Both the position numbers and the translations under genes were made by a program. Below, piece by piece: positions 56,221 through 64,000 of a stretch of DNA of 64,000 bases. The stretch's first letter is position 1. The number at the start of each line of letters is the position of its first letter. Source of the DNA: Lachnospiraceae bacterium NC2004 (lineage in GTDB: Bacteria; Bacillota; Clostridia; Lachnospirales; Lachnospiraceae); the NCBI GenBank assembly GCA_000621905.1, contig JHXB01000012.1, positions 1-64,000 on the forward strand, in the 5' to 3' direction. The notes under the pieces were generated by a model. That model did no database searches. It was not told where the DNA came from and was given only the letters and a program-made list of their open reading frames with translations.

Positions 56221-57642
56221 ATGGCTATTGAGAAGAAATGGGACAAGGTTATTGCTCTTGCTAAGTCAAGAGGATTCGTTTATCCGGGTTCAGAGATTTA
56301 TGGTGGACTCGCTAATACCTGGGATTACGGTAACCTTGGAGTTGAGTTAAAGAATAATGTTAAGAGAGCTTGGTGGAAGAAGTTCGTTCAGGAGAGCCCA
56401 TATAACGTTGGTGTTGATTGTGCAATCTTGATGAATCCACAGACCTGGGTTGCTTCAGGTCACTTAGGCGGTTTCTCTGATCCTCTTATGGATTGTAAAG
56501 AGTGTCACAAGAGACATAGAGCAGACAATCTTATTGAAGAGTATGCAACTGAGGCAGGCGTTGAGCTTGAGTCATCAGTTGACGGTTGGAGCCATGAAGA
56601 GATGGAGAAATACATCGAGGATCATAACATTGTATGTCCTGCATGTGGTAAGCACAACTTTACACCTATCAGAGAATTCAATCTTATGTTTAAGACCTTT
56701 CAGGGTGTTACTGAGGATGCTAAGAGTGCTGTTTATTTAAGACCTGAGACTGCACAGGGTATATTCGTTAACTTCAAGAATGTTCAGAGAACATCAAGAA
56801 AGAAGATACCTTTCGGAATTGGTCAGATAGGTAAGTCTTTCAGAAATGAGATTACTCCTGGTAACTTTACTTTTAGAACAAGAGAGTTCGAGCAGATGGA
56901 GCTTGAGTTCTTCTGTGAGCCTGAGACAGACCTTGAGTGGTTTAAGTACTGGAAGCAGTTCTGTATTGACTGGTTAAAGGATCTTGGACTTCCTGAGGAA
57001 GACACAAGATATCGTGATCATGATCCTGAGGAGCTTGCATTTTACAGTAAGGCAACTACTGATATTGAGTATTTATTCCCTTGCGAGACTCTTGGTAAGA
57101 GCGGTTGGGGTGAGCTTTGGGGTATTGCTGACAGAACTGATTACGACCTTACACAGCATCAGAATACTTCAGGCGAGTCTATGGAGTACTTTGACAATGA
57201 AGCTGACAAGAAGTACATCCCTTATGTTATCGAGCCTTCACTCGGTGCAGACAGAGTTACGTTAGCATTCCTTTGCGCTGCATATGATGAGGAGAATATC
57301 GGAACAGAAGAGAAGCCTGATATGAGGACAGTTCTTCATTTTCATCCACAGCTTGCACCTGTTAAGATTGGTGTGCTTCCACTTTCTAAGAAGCTTAACG
57401 ATGGCGCTTTAGAAGTATTTACAGAGCTTTCTAAGTACTATAACTGCGAGTTTGATGACAGAGGCAACATCGGTAAGAGATATCGTCGTCAGGATGAGAT
57501 AGGAACTCCATTCTGTGTAACTTATGACTTTGATTCTGAGGAAGATAAGGCAGTTACAATCAGAGACAGAGATACCATGGAGCAGGAGAGAGTTAAGATT
57601 GAGGACCTTAAAGCTTATTTTGCTGAGAAGTTTGATTGGTAA
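56221..57642 (+). CDS. glyS: Glycyl-tRNA synthetase, homodimeric type
   Basis: A 473-aa class II synthetase of the alpha-2 type (not the alpha2-beta2 type). The N-terminal part has [20 protein letters not shown] and a zinc-like pair CKECHKRH with CPACGKHN. Motif 2 is around [20 protein letters not shown], motif 3 in [15 protein letters not shown], and an anticodon-binding domain occupies about the last 110 residues. A ribosome site AAAAGAGGT precedes the ATG. It is monocistronic between its own promoter and terminator. Confidence 0.97.
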   Translation: MAIEKKWDKVIALAKSRGFVYPGSEIYGGLANTWDYGNLGVELKNNVKRAWWKKFVQESPYNVGVDCAILMNPQTWVASGHLGGFSDPLMDCKECHKRHRADNLIEEYATEAGVELESSVDGWSHEEMEKYIEDHNIVCPACGKHNFTPIREFNLMFKTFQGVTEDAKSAVYLRPETAQGIFVNFKNVQRTSRKKIPFGIGQIGKSFRNEITPGNFTFRTREFEQMELEFFCEPETDLEWFKYWKQFCIDWLKDLGLPEEDTRYRDHDPEELAFYSKATTDIEYLFPCETLGKSGWGELWGIADRTDYDLTQHQNTSGESMEYFDNEADKKYIPYVIEPSLGADRVTLAFLCAAYDEENIGTEEKPDMRTVLHFHPQLAPVKIGVLPLSKKLNDGALEVFTELSKYYNCEFDDRGNIGKRYRRQDEIGTPFCVTYDFDSEEDKAVTIRDRDTMEQERVKIEDLKAYFAEKFDW

Positions 57643-57680
57643 GAAAGAACAGTAACATATATATTTGATTTTGCTTATGT

Positions 57681-57711
57681 ATCCCGGAGCGAAAGCTTCG
57701 GGATTATTTTA
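57681..57711 (+). terminator. Terminator after glyS
   Basis: ATCCCGGAGC at 57681-57690 and GCTTCGGGAT at 57695-57704 form a 10-bp stem capped by a stable GAAA tetraloop, then TATTTTATTTT. Confidence 0.88.
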
Positions 57712-57719
57712 TTTTGTGC

Positions 57720-57748
57720 TTGACATTTTATATTAGATTGTATAAAAT
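57720..57748 (+). promoter_or_regulatory. Promoter of the gpx-ohrR operon
   Basis: TTGACA at 57720-57725 and TAAAAT at 57743-57748 with a 17-nt spacer. The -10 box lies inside a perfect palindrome. Confidence 0.8.
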
Positions 57749-57754
57749 ACAATC
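57736..57754. promoter_or_regulatory. Probable OhrR operator
   Basis: GATTGTATAAAATACAATC is a perfect inverted repeat (8-bp arms, AAA centre). It contains TACAAT-type half-sites like those of OhrR operators and covers the -10 element. A second palindrome, TATAAT-TTGC-ATTATA, follows at 57763-57778. Confidence 0.7.
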
Positions 57755-57816
57755 AAGCAAAATATAATTTGCATTATACCATATAAATGTATTAGAATGC
57801 CTAAGGAGGAATTGTT

Positions 57817-58293
57817 ATGGTTTTTTATGATTACAGCGCAGTTAAGATGAACGGAACTGAAGTTAAGATGGATGAGTTTGCCGGACAGGTTGTTATTGTT
57901 GTCAACACTGCATCTAAGTGCGGATTCACCCCACAGTTTGAGGGATTAGAGGAACTCTATAAGAAGTATAAGGACAAGGGGCTTGTGATTCTTGGTTTCC
58001 CATGCAACCAGTTTGCAGCGCAGGATCCGGGGGACAACAAGGAGATTGAGGGCTTCTGCAAGCTTAACTACGGAGTAACATTTCCTATGTTCCAGAAGAT
58101 AGATGTCAACGGTGACAACGAGCATCCGCTTTATACCTATCTTAAGTCAGAGCAGAAGGGTACTTTGGGTAGTAAGATTAAATGGAACTTTACTAAGTTT
58201 TTAATTGACAGAGAGGGCAATGTTGTTGATAGATATGCGCCTACTGTTGAGCCTTCTAAGATGGAGAAGGATATTGTTAAATTACTAGGATAA
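57817..58293 (+). CDS. Glutathione peroxidase-family thiol peroxidase (Cys type)
   Basis: A 158-aa protein of the GPx/BsaA family. The peroxidatic residue is Cys35 in [15 protein letters not shown] (codon TGC, not selenocysteine); the second signature is [16 protein letters not shown] with a candidate resolving Cys, and the Trp/Asn site is [13 protein letters not shown]. Bacterial Cys-type enzymes usually use thioredoxin rather than glutathione. It reduces organic and hydrogen peroxides. AAGGAGG precedes the ATG; ohrR follows after 11 nt. Confidence 0.93.
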   Translation: MVFYDYSAVKMNGTEVKMDEFAGQVVIVVNTASKCGFTPQFEGLEELYKKYKDKGLVILGFPCNQFAAQDPGDNKEIEGFCKLNYGVTFPMFQKIDVNGDNEHPLYTYLKSEQKGTLGSKIKWNFTKFLIDREGNVVDRYAPTVEPSKMEKDIVKLLG

Positions 58294-58304
58294 GGAGACT
58301 ACCT

Positions 58305-58739
58305 ATGTCTGATAAATACGATTCTTTAAAACTTTCCAATCAGTTGTGTTTTCCGCTTTATGCGGCTTCTAAGGAGATAGTAAGGAGATACAAGCCTTTT
58401 CTTGATGAGCTTAATCTCACTTACACTCAATATATAGCTATGCTTGTATTGTGGGAGCATGAGTCACTTAATGTTAAGCAACTTGGTGAGTATTTATTCT
58501 TAGATTCAGGAACGTTAACTCCGCTTCTTAAGAAGCTTGCGGACAAGGGATATATTAAGAGAACACGTGATACGGAGGATGAGAGAAACGTATTGGTTTC
58601 AGTTACTGACAAGGGATTAGCTTTAAGAGAAGATGCTCTTAAGGTGCCGCAGGCTATGTCGGGATGTATTAATCTGTCTCCTGAAGAAGCTAAGGTTATG
58701 TACAAATTATTATATAATTTGCTAGATGATCAGGAATGA
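58305..58739 (+). CDS. ohrR: Organic-peroxide-sensing MarR-family repressor OhrR
   Basis: A 144-aa winged-helix regulator. The single redox Cys is exactly at position 15 (LSNQLCFPLY), with Tyr29 and Tyr40, the residues that sense the oxidised Cys in Bacillus subtilis OhrR. The DNA-binding core is QLGEYLFLDSGTLTPLLKKL with the wing DTEDERNVLVSVTDKG. It should repress the operon through the palindrome at 57736-57754 and release on organic hydroperoxide. The usual target ohr is absent here; gpx takes its place. Confidence 0.93.
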   Translation: MSDKYDSLKLSNQLCFPLYAASKEIVRRYKPFLDELNLTYTQYIAMLVLWEHESLNVKQLGEYLFLDSGTLTPLLKKLADKGYIKRTRDTEDERNVLVSVTDKGLALREDALKVPQAMSGCINLSPEEAKVMYKLLYNLLDDQE

Positions 58740-58748
58740 GGATAGTAT

Positions 58749-59855
58749 ATGACTAGAGATAAGATTATTATAAGGACAAGTATTATAGGGATTTTGGCTA
58801 ATGTATTTCTTGCAGGGTTTAAGGCTTTCGTCGGAGTTTTGTCTAGTTCGATTGCTGTTATAATGGATGCGGTCAACAATTTAAGTGATGCGCTTTCTTC
58901 TATTATAACTATTATAGGCACTAAGCTTGCCAACAAGCCTGCGGATGCCAAGCATCCACTAGGATACGGAAGAATAGAGTTTATAAGTGCTGCTGTCATT
59001 TCCTTGATTGTTCTATATGCCGGTGTTACTTCACTTATTGAATCGATTAAGAAGATAATAAGCCCTGTTAAGCCGGATTACGGAGCGGCTGCGATAGTTA
59101 TTATTATAATGGGTATCATTGTGAAGGTTGTTCTCGGTACCTATGTTAAGGGAGTAGGAGTCAAGGTCAATTCCGATTCTCTGGTTAACTCGGGTACTGA
59201 TGCGCTTTTGGATTCTGTGATTTCAACATCTACGCTTGTTGCGGCTATCGTTTACATATTGTTCGGATTATCTTTGGAAGCGTGGCTGGGCGCTATCATT
59301 TCCCTGGTTATTATTAAGTCAGGCACTGATATGATTATGGATTCGGTGAGCCAGATTCTCGGAGAGAGAGTTCCGATGGAGGTTTCTAAGAGTGTCAAGG
59401 GATCGATATGCAGTGTTGATGGAGTTAGAGGTGCTTATGATCTTATTCTTCACAGCTATGGCCCTGATAAGCTTGAGGGTTCGGTGCATATTGAGATTCC
59501 GGATACCATGATGGCTGATGAGATAGATACTCTGATGAGGAAGGTTCAGGAGCGGGTATTTACCGATACCGGAGTTATCTTGACCGGTATAAGTATTTAC
59601 GCGTTTAATACCAAGGAAGGTGAGGCAACAGACGCTTACAGGAATGTGCTTAATCTGGTTAAGTCGGTTGAGCATGTTAAGCAGATTCATGGATTCTACT
59701 TCAGCAGAGAGACTATGGAGATAAGGTTTGACGCGGTGATTACATTTGACGCAGATGACTTGAAAGCGCAGCGCGATGAGGTAGAGAGGCTTGTCAAGGA
59801 AGCCTACCCTGACTTTGACGTATATGTGACTTTAGATAATGATGTGTCTGATTAA
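58749..59855 (+). CDS. Cation diffusion facilitator family transporter
   Basis: A 368-aa CDF metal exporter with six membrane helices in the first 200 residues. Metal-site residues appear in DAVNNLSDALSS (DxxxD on helix 2) and the later SGTDALLDSVIS on helix 5; HPLGYGRIEF is the typical loop. The cytoplasmic C-terminal domain (about 205-295) is followed by an extra 70-residue extension. The metal cannot be assigned (Mn, Fe or Zn). It begins 9 nt after ohrR and is likely in the same peroxide-responsive operon. Confidence 0.92.
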   Translation: MTRDKIIIRTSIIGILANVFLAGFKAFVGVLSSSIAVIMDAVNNLSDALSSIITIIGTKLANKPADAKHPLGYGRIEFISAAVISLIVLYAGVTSLIESIKKIISPVKPDYGAAAIVIIIMGIIVKVVLGTYVKGVGVKVNSDSLVNSGTDALLDSVISTSTLVAAIVYILFGLSLEAWLGAIISLVIIKSGTDMIMDSVSQILGERVPMEVSKSVKGSICSVDGVRGAYDLILHSYGPDKLEGSVHIEIPDTMMADEIDTLMRKVQERVFTDTGVILTGISIYAFNTKEGEATDAYRNVLNLVKSVEHVKQIHGFYFSRETMEIRFDAVITFDADDLKAQRDEVERLVKEAYPDFDVYVTLDNDVSD

Positions 59856-59870
59856 ATATAGATTGTAATA

Positions 59871-59908
59871 AGCCTGCTAGAAGGAGTGAGTCCTTCAAGC
59901 AGGCTTTT
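59871..59908 (+). terminator. Terminator after the cation transporter (convergent region)
   Basis: AGCCTGCT at 59871-59878 with AGCAGGCT at 59898-59905, extended by AAGGA (59881-59885) with TCCTT (59891-59895), then TTTT. Confidence 0.88.
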
Positions 59909-59934
59909 GTTGTGCTTTAAATTATACCTGATAA

Positions 59935-61644
59935 TTACTGAAGCTTGAACTTATTAACTTCGTTCTTAAGCTGATTAGATATCTCGTTGGTTGCTGTAGC
60001 ATCACTATCGATTCTTGTCATATTATTAGACATGTCATGTGAGCGGTCCGTAGTCTTGGCAACTTCGTCAGCAACATTTCTGACAGAAGAGTTAACCGAC
60101 TCAGTAGAATTACGAATACCTGAGATATTCTGCTTGATACTCTCTGATGAAGCTGCAAATCTCTCCATCATCTCTGTTATTCTCTCAGCAGACTGTACAT
60201 AATCACTGCTTGTATCAACAAGCTTGGTATAACCGTCAATAGTAACTTCTGAGACAAATGTAATCAGTTCGCTAGCCTCTTTAGCCAATTCGTCAACGGC
60301 AGATATAACTTCGGTTGATACGCTTTGAATCTCTGTTGCTACATCCTGTGAATTAGCTGCCAATGATCCAATCTCACCTGCAACTACAGCAAATCCTCGT
60401 CCAGCATCACCTGCTCTTGCAGCCTCTATTGAAGCGTTAAGTGCAAGAAGGTTGGTCTGCTCGGAAATGCCGATAATATCGTTGGTAAGGTCATCGATTC
60501 TTCTAACTGCCTGAGATCTCTCAATCTTCTCGGAAACGGAAGCAGATATGGTATCAACTTTGTCTTTAGCTGTATTAAGTTCTTTCTCGGCGTTGTTACC
60601 TGTGTCGGAAGCGGTCTTTCTGACTTCGTGTGCGAAGCTCTTGCCACCGTTGATTTCGTCTGCAATCTCGTTAAATGATACCATCATGTCATTCATAAGG
60701 TTGTTGATGTTATCAAGAGAATCTGTTGTGTCAAGCATGGTTGAACTTACGTTTGTCATTGTATTAGAGATGGACTCGGCTTCTGAACGCACATCCTTGA
60801 CATTTAAAGCAATGTTAGAAGATGCATCGTTAAGTCTTGTTGACTCTGAATTGATTGAAAGAAGAATGCCTTTGATGTATTCGATAAGCTTATTGATGTT
60901 GCCGCTAATTACCTCGAACTCATCACCGGAGGTTAATTCTATCTGCTTGGTCAAGTCACCGTCGCCGGTAGCCAAATCAACTATCTTGTCATTTAACAAC
61001 GCGAACTTGCGTGTAAGAGCGTGTGCTATAACTATAAGTACTATGATTCCAACGATAAGTACGATAACACATACTAGTATAATAGTCTTCAACAAAGACG
61101 CTTCCTGCTGTTTAACCCATTCCAAACTGTTATCAACACCGATTGCAGCGACAATCTGACCATCAAGGTAAACAGGAGCATATGATGATATATGAGTACC
61201 CCAATCGTCCGTATAAGGCTCATCGTTTGATGCTGTGGTACCTTTTAGTGCTGTTATTGCATCCTCGTCATCGAATTCATCTCCGGTTGCCGCGGCATCG
61301 TCTATCTGAGCATCAACAGCGTATTCCATTCCACCGCCCTCGGCCGGACGAACTGCATAAATAAACTCAACATCAGCCTTCTCCATAAGAGTTGTGAACA
61401 TATTGCTCACATTGAGATAAGTTTCTGATTCTTCTTGCCCCGGTTCAATTGTGGCAAGCGTTTCGGCATCCACCATCTCAGCGACAGTCTGTGCGATGCT
61501 CTCTGACTTATTCTTAATCTGATTGTTGAGCATAGTGTTACATTTGCCAAATGTAATACATCCTAAAACAGCGTCAGATATGATGAATAATAGAATAACC
61601 AAACCTATAATCTTGTTAGTTGCCTTAATCTTTCTGACCTTCAT
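59935..61644 (-). CDS. Methyl-accepting chemotaxis protein
   Basis: A 569-aa receptor. It has a membrane helix at about 11-32, an extracellular Cache-like sensor (about 35-180, with [20 protein letters not shown]), a second membrane helix (about 184-206), a HAMP domain (about 208-260) and a signalling domain. The hairpin tip is [20 protein letters not shown] followed by [18 protein letters not shown]. The sensor resembles those for small organic ligands, but the ligand is unknown. GGGAGG lies 9 nt before the ATG. No other chemotaxis gene is nearby. Confidence 0.94.
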   Translation of the reverse strand: MKVRKIKATNKIIGLVILLFIISDAVLGCITFGKCNTMLNNQIKNKSESIAQTVAEMVDAETLATIEPGQEESETYLNVSNMFTTLMEKADVEFIYAVRPAEGGGMEYAVDAQIDDAAATGDEFDDEDAITALKGTTASNDEPYTDDWGTHISSYAPVYLDGQIVAAIGVDNSLEWVKQQEASLLKTIILVCVIVLIVGIIVLIVIAHALTRKFALLNDKIVDLATGDGDLTKQIELTSGDEFEVISGNINKLIEYIKGILLSINSESTRLNDASSNIALNVKDVRSEAESISNTMTNVSSTMLDTTDSLDNINNLMNDMMVSFNEIADEINGGKSFAHEVRKTASDTGNNAEKELNTAKDKVDTISASVSEKIERSQAVRRIDDLTNDIIGISEQTNLLALNASIEAARAGDAGRGFAVVAGEIGSLAANSQDVATEIQSVSTEVISAVDELAKEASELITFVSEVTIDGYTKLVDTSSDYVQSAERITEMMERFAASSESIKQNISGIRNSTESVNSSVRNVADEVAKTTDRSHDMSNNMTRIDSDATATNEISNQLKNEVNKFKLQ

Positions 61645-61854
61645 AGTTATAATCCTCCCGTTTCATGTATTAATATTCGTTAACCATAATTTTATCAATA
61701 ATAAGATATATAGTCAACATTGCTAATTTTTTGACAAAGTCCCATGTGAATTTACTGCAAATGTTTAAGTTTACGGATTATTCCCCATGTGATACACTTT
61801 AATACAGCGTATTCGTTTAAGAATGCGTAAGAATAGTTTATTGTGAGGATAGTT

Positions 61855-62622
61855 ATGATATTTGAAACGCACGCTCATTACGAGGATGAGCAATTCAACG
61901 AAGACAGAGAGGCGCTTTTGGAGAGCCTGCCAAAGAAAGGAATAGATTATGTGGTAAATGTAAGCACCAGCCTTGAGACGGCGAAGCAATGCATTGCATT
62001 TGCTGAAAAGTACGACTACATTTACGCTTCTGTAGGCAATCATCCTGAATATGCCTCAGAGATAGATGAAAATGCTATCGCTAAGATAAGAGAATGGTGC
62101 AAGCTTCCTAAGGTTGTCGCAATCGGTGAGATAGGACTCGATTATTACTGGGAGCCTTATGATGAGGCGGAGCAGAAGAATGCATTTAAAATGCAGATGG
62201 AGCTTGCGGCTGAGATTGATATGCCGGTTATTATTCATTCGAGAGATGCCGCAAAGGATACATTTGACATAATTAAAGAATATAGTGCTAAAGGCGTTAA
62301 GGGTATCGTGCACTGCTATGGGTATTCCCTTGAATATGCCAAGGAATTTATTAAGATGGGCTATAAGATAGGTATCGGCGGAGTTTTGACATTTAAAAAT
62401 GCGAGAAGATTAGTTGAGACCTGTCATGGCATCAGCCTTGACGATATTGTGCTTGAGACGGATAGTCCATATATGGCGCCGACTCCGAACAGGGGCAAGA
62501 GGAATTCATCGCTCAACATCCCTTATATTGCCGAGAAACTCGCTGAGATTAAGGGTGTGTCGGTTGAAGAAGTGTATGAGCGTACGATGAAGAATGCGAA
62601 GGAGATATATAGAATCTCATAA
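61855..62622 (+). CDS. TatD-family metal-dependent hydrolase
   Basis: A 255-aa TIM-barrel DNase-like enzyme. Metal ligands appear in FETHAHY (HxH), IGEIGLDYYW (Glu), VIIHSRDA (His), IVHCYG (His) and LETDSPY (Asp). The ATG at 61855 is chosen since GAGGAT precedes it by 6 nt and the protein then starts as other TatD proteins do; an in-frame GTG at 61843 overlaps that site. Family members have 3'-5' DNase or D-aminoacyl-tRNA-related activity; the true substrate is unclear. Confidence 0.92.
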   Translation: MIFETHAHYEDEQFNEDREALLESLPKKGIDYVVNVSTSLETAKQCIAFAEKYDYIYASVGNHPEYASEIDENAIAKIREWCKLPKVVAIGEIGLDYYWEPYDEAEQKNAFKMQMELAAEIDMPVIIHSRDAAKDTFDIIKEYSAKGVKGIVHCYGYSLEYAKEFIKMGYKIGIGGVLTFKNARRLVETCHGISLDDIVLETDSPYMAPTPNRGKRNSSLNIPYIAEKLAEIKGVSVEEVYERTMKNAKEIYRIS

Positions 62623-62650
62623 CCCCAAGTAAATAAGTCGGTATTTATAA

Positions 62651-62681
62651 GGACAGCGTGAATAATCATGCTGTTCTTTTT
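62651..62681 (+). terminator. Terminator after the TatD gene
   Basis: GGACAGCGTG at 62651-62660 pairs with CATGCTGTTC at 62667-62676 (two G-T pairs), followed by TTTTT. Confidence 0.82.
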
Positions 62682-62705
62682 GTTGCGCAATTGTTATATT
62701 TTATA

Positions 62706-62714
62706 TGATATAAT
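62706..62714 (+). promoter_or_regulatory. Extended -10 promoter of the right-edge gene
   Basis: TGATATAAT at 62706-62714 is an extended -10 element (TGnTATAAT). No well-spaced -35 is present. The ATG of the next gene is about 40 nt downstream. Confidence 0.5.
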
Positions 62715-62755
62715 ATCAGTGATGGTATAAATAAACATTCACAGGAGGGATTGCC

Positions 62756-64000
62756 ATGAAAGAAGTAGATGAGATTGTAATTGAAGAAGAAGTAATAGAT
62801 AACATTGAATACGACAAGCTATCTGACAAGGCTAAAGTTGCCGCTATCAAGAGTGCATATAACAATTGCAAGACAATTAAGGACAGGTACGAGTTTTTGA
62901 TAGAGCTTCGTGTGATGGGAACAGCCTCATTAGAGACAGATTCCCCTATCGGTGAAAGTATCAGTGCTGTCATGGGTGAACTTGAAGGTAATTTTATCGA
63001 TGAATATATAATGAATGGCACTAACGAGCAGCGTCAGCAGGTTATAGAAACATGTGCCAGTTATAAAGAGTATTATGATACAGAGATGTATCATGAGATG
63101 GAAAGACACGCATTTAAATTTGAGGCAAATGAAGAAGATATTCGTAACAAGTCTGCATGGCTTGCCAAGTCCGGTAAATTCGAAATGTATGTTAATTATA
63201 ACAATAATCTTACCAGTACTATTTTGGAGAATTATAGTGGTAAAAAGGTTCGAAACGACGTAGCCCATAATACTAAGATTAAATCTGAAACAACCATGCA
63301 AGAGTATGCAATTATGTGTGGTTTTCGTGGAGAAGACATTGAGAAATACCTGGGGTCATGTAACGCTCAACCTAACACCAGCATCAGCAATCATTTTACT
63401 AAAGTGTTAAGAGATAATCCTAATATTAAAACCGAGCGTGATGTATCTAATTACATAATAGATAACATGATAGAAAAGCAGAAGAGTAATTGGGCTAAAT
63501 ACTCAAAAGAGAATTATTACAATGACAACAGTATTACGCCGATGGATCGCTCGCGAATAGAAGAATTAGCTGACCAGACTAAATCTGATATAGAAAATGA
63601 TAGTGTCAAAAAATGGAGAACAGAAAAAGGAAACGATATCCTTGATGCAAGCAGGACGAAATATGTTCCTACAATAATGAAAGATTTTAAAAACAAGTAT
63701 GTTTCATTTAAGAAGGCTGAAGTTAAAAAAACAGAAGTTAATCCTGATAGAGTCAGAGATTTAAAGGCTTCTTACGCCACTTTAAAAACTCCTGAGGAGA
63801 AGCTTGATTTCTTGTATGGATTAAATGCAACTGCAATAGCTAAGGGAACACTCGCTGGGAAGACAGAGAAAACGGATAATAAAATACTCTCTGATTTAAT
63901 AGGCGAGTTTATAGATGAATATGTAAAAAAAGGAGACTACAACACTATCTCCAGAGTAATGACCTATTTGGGTAAGATAAAGTGTGATGCTAATCTTAAG
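62756..64000 (+). CDS. Large hypothetical protein with internal repeats, cut by the window edge
   Basis: Open from the ATG at 62756 (AGGAGG 7 nt upstream) to the last base: 415 codons without a stop. It is hydrophilic, mostly helical, with no signal peptide or membrane segment. A module of about 80 residues occurs twice: residues 22-105 (IKSAYNNCKTIKDRYEFLIE ... LEGNFIDEYIMNG) and about 336-415 (LKASYATLKTPEEKLDFLYG ... LIGEFIDEYVKKG). Between them is a charged region with KFEMYVNYNNNLTST and EKYLGSCNAQPNTSISNHF. The family is not recognised; the C-terminus is outside the window. Confidence 0.8.
   Translation, partial: MKEVDEIVIEEEVIDNIEYDKLSDKAKVAAIKSAYNNCKTIKDRYEFLIELRVMGTASLETDSPIGESISAVMGELEGNFIDEYIMNGTNEQRQQVIETCASYKEYYDTEMYHEMERHAFKFEANEEDIRNKSAWLAKSGKFEMYVNYNNNLTSTILENYSGKKVRNDVAHNTKIKSETTMQEYAIMCGFRGEDIEKYLGSCNAQPNTSISNHFTKVLRDNPNIKTERDVSNYIIDNMIEKQKSNWAKYSKENYYNDNSITPMDRSRIEELADQTKSDIENDSVKKWRTEKGNDILDASRTKYVPTIMKDFKNKYVSFKKAEVKKTEVNPDRVRDLKASYATLKTPEEKLDFLYGLNATAIAKGTLAGKTEKTDNKILSDLIGEFIDEYVKKGDYNTISRVMTYLGKIKCDANLK

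Noticed and set aside
60548-61159. 203-aa open frame antisense to the chemotaxis receptor
   Set aside because: Covers the HAMP and signalling region of a clear MCP gene on the other strand; composition is Ser/Leu-rich and no start signals are visible.

Overview
The window is low-GC chromosomal DNA from a Gram-positive clostridium, most likely a member of the Lachnospiraceae (Butyrivibrio, Pseudobutyrivibrio or Lachnospira type). This is inferred from protein character and gene order; no 16S rRNA gene is present. Supporting traits are AGGAGG-type ribosome binding sites, a T-box leader on pheST, the block rimP-nusA-rnpM-ylxQ-infB-rbfA-nrnA-truB-ribF-rpsO-pnp, a one-subunit glycyl-tRNA synthetase and a Firmicute-type 6S RNA.

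Layout. 1-330: tail of an IS21-type IstB gene. 631-8019: a secreted leucine-rich-repeat protein, a minus-strand deoD/79-aa/YitT operon, a 215-aa unknown, a membrane hybrid histidine kinase and a minus-strand coiled-coil membrane protein, separated by clear terminators. 8100-10900: a small accessory stretch with a dispersed palindrome, 6S RNA, a mobile-element-like protein, a 22-codon leader ORF coupled to an HTH regulator, and a YihY membrane protein. 10950-14740: T-box and pheST. 14990-29880: a surface/secretion island with a Cys-rich beta-helix protein, a 3951-aa beta-solenoid/FN3/PKD/YD-repeat protein, a membrane protein just behind its variable tip, and a mini-YD protein. 30240-43495: the translation/RNA block plus a patatin-like lipase, aroD and pnp. 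43560-48760: secreted M14 carboxypeptidase, metA, a HAD phosphatase, a small membrane-anchored protein and guaB. 48760-48980: a long structured RNA. 49005-55716: M16C peptidase, era, recO, a membrane protein and a malate/lactate dehydrogenase. 55720-56140: a repeat-rich spacer. 56221-59855: glyS, then glutathione peroxidase, OhrR regulator and cation efflux transporter. 59935-64000: chemotaxis receptor (minus strand), TatD and an unknown repeat protein running off the right edge.

The best candidates for something undescribed are: the giant YD-repeat protein with a hydrophobic C-terminal tip and an adjacent multi-pass membrane protein, which is laid out like a toxin-immunity pair; the approximately 165-nt structured RNA after guaB; the three-way-junction leader of pnp; and a perfect palindrome over the -10 box of the gpx-ohrR promoter. 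Dispersed palindromes related to TCATTCTGAGCGAAGCGAAG recur in most larger intergenic gaps.
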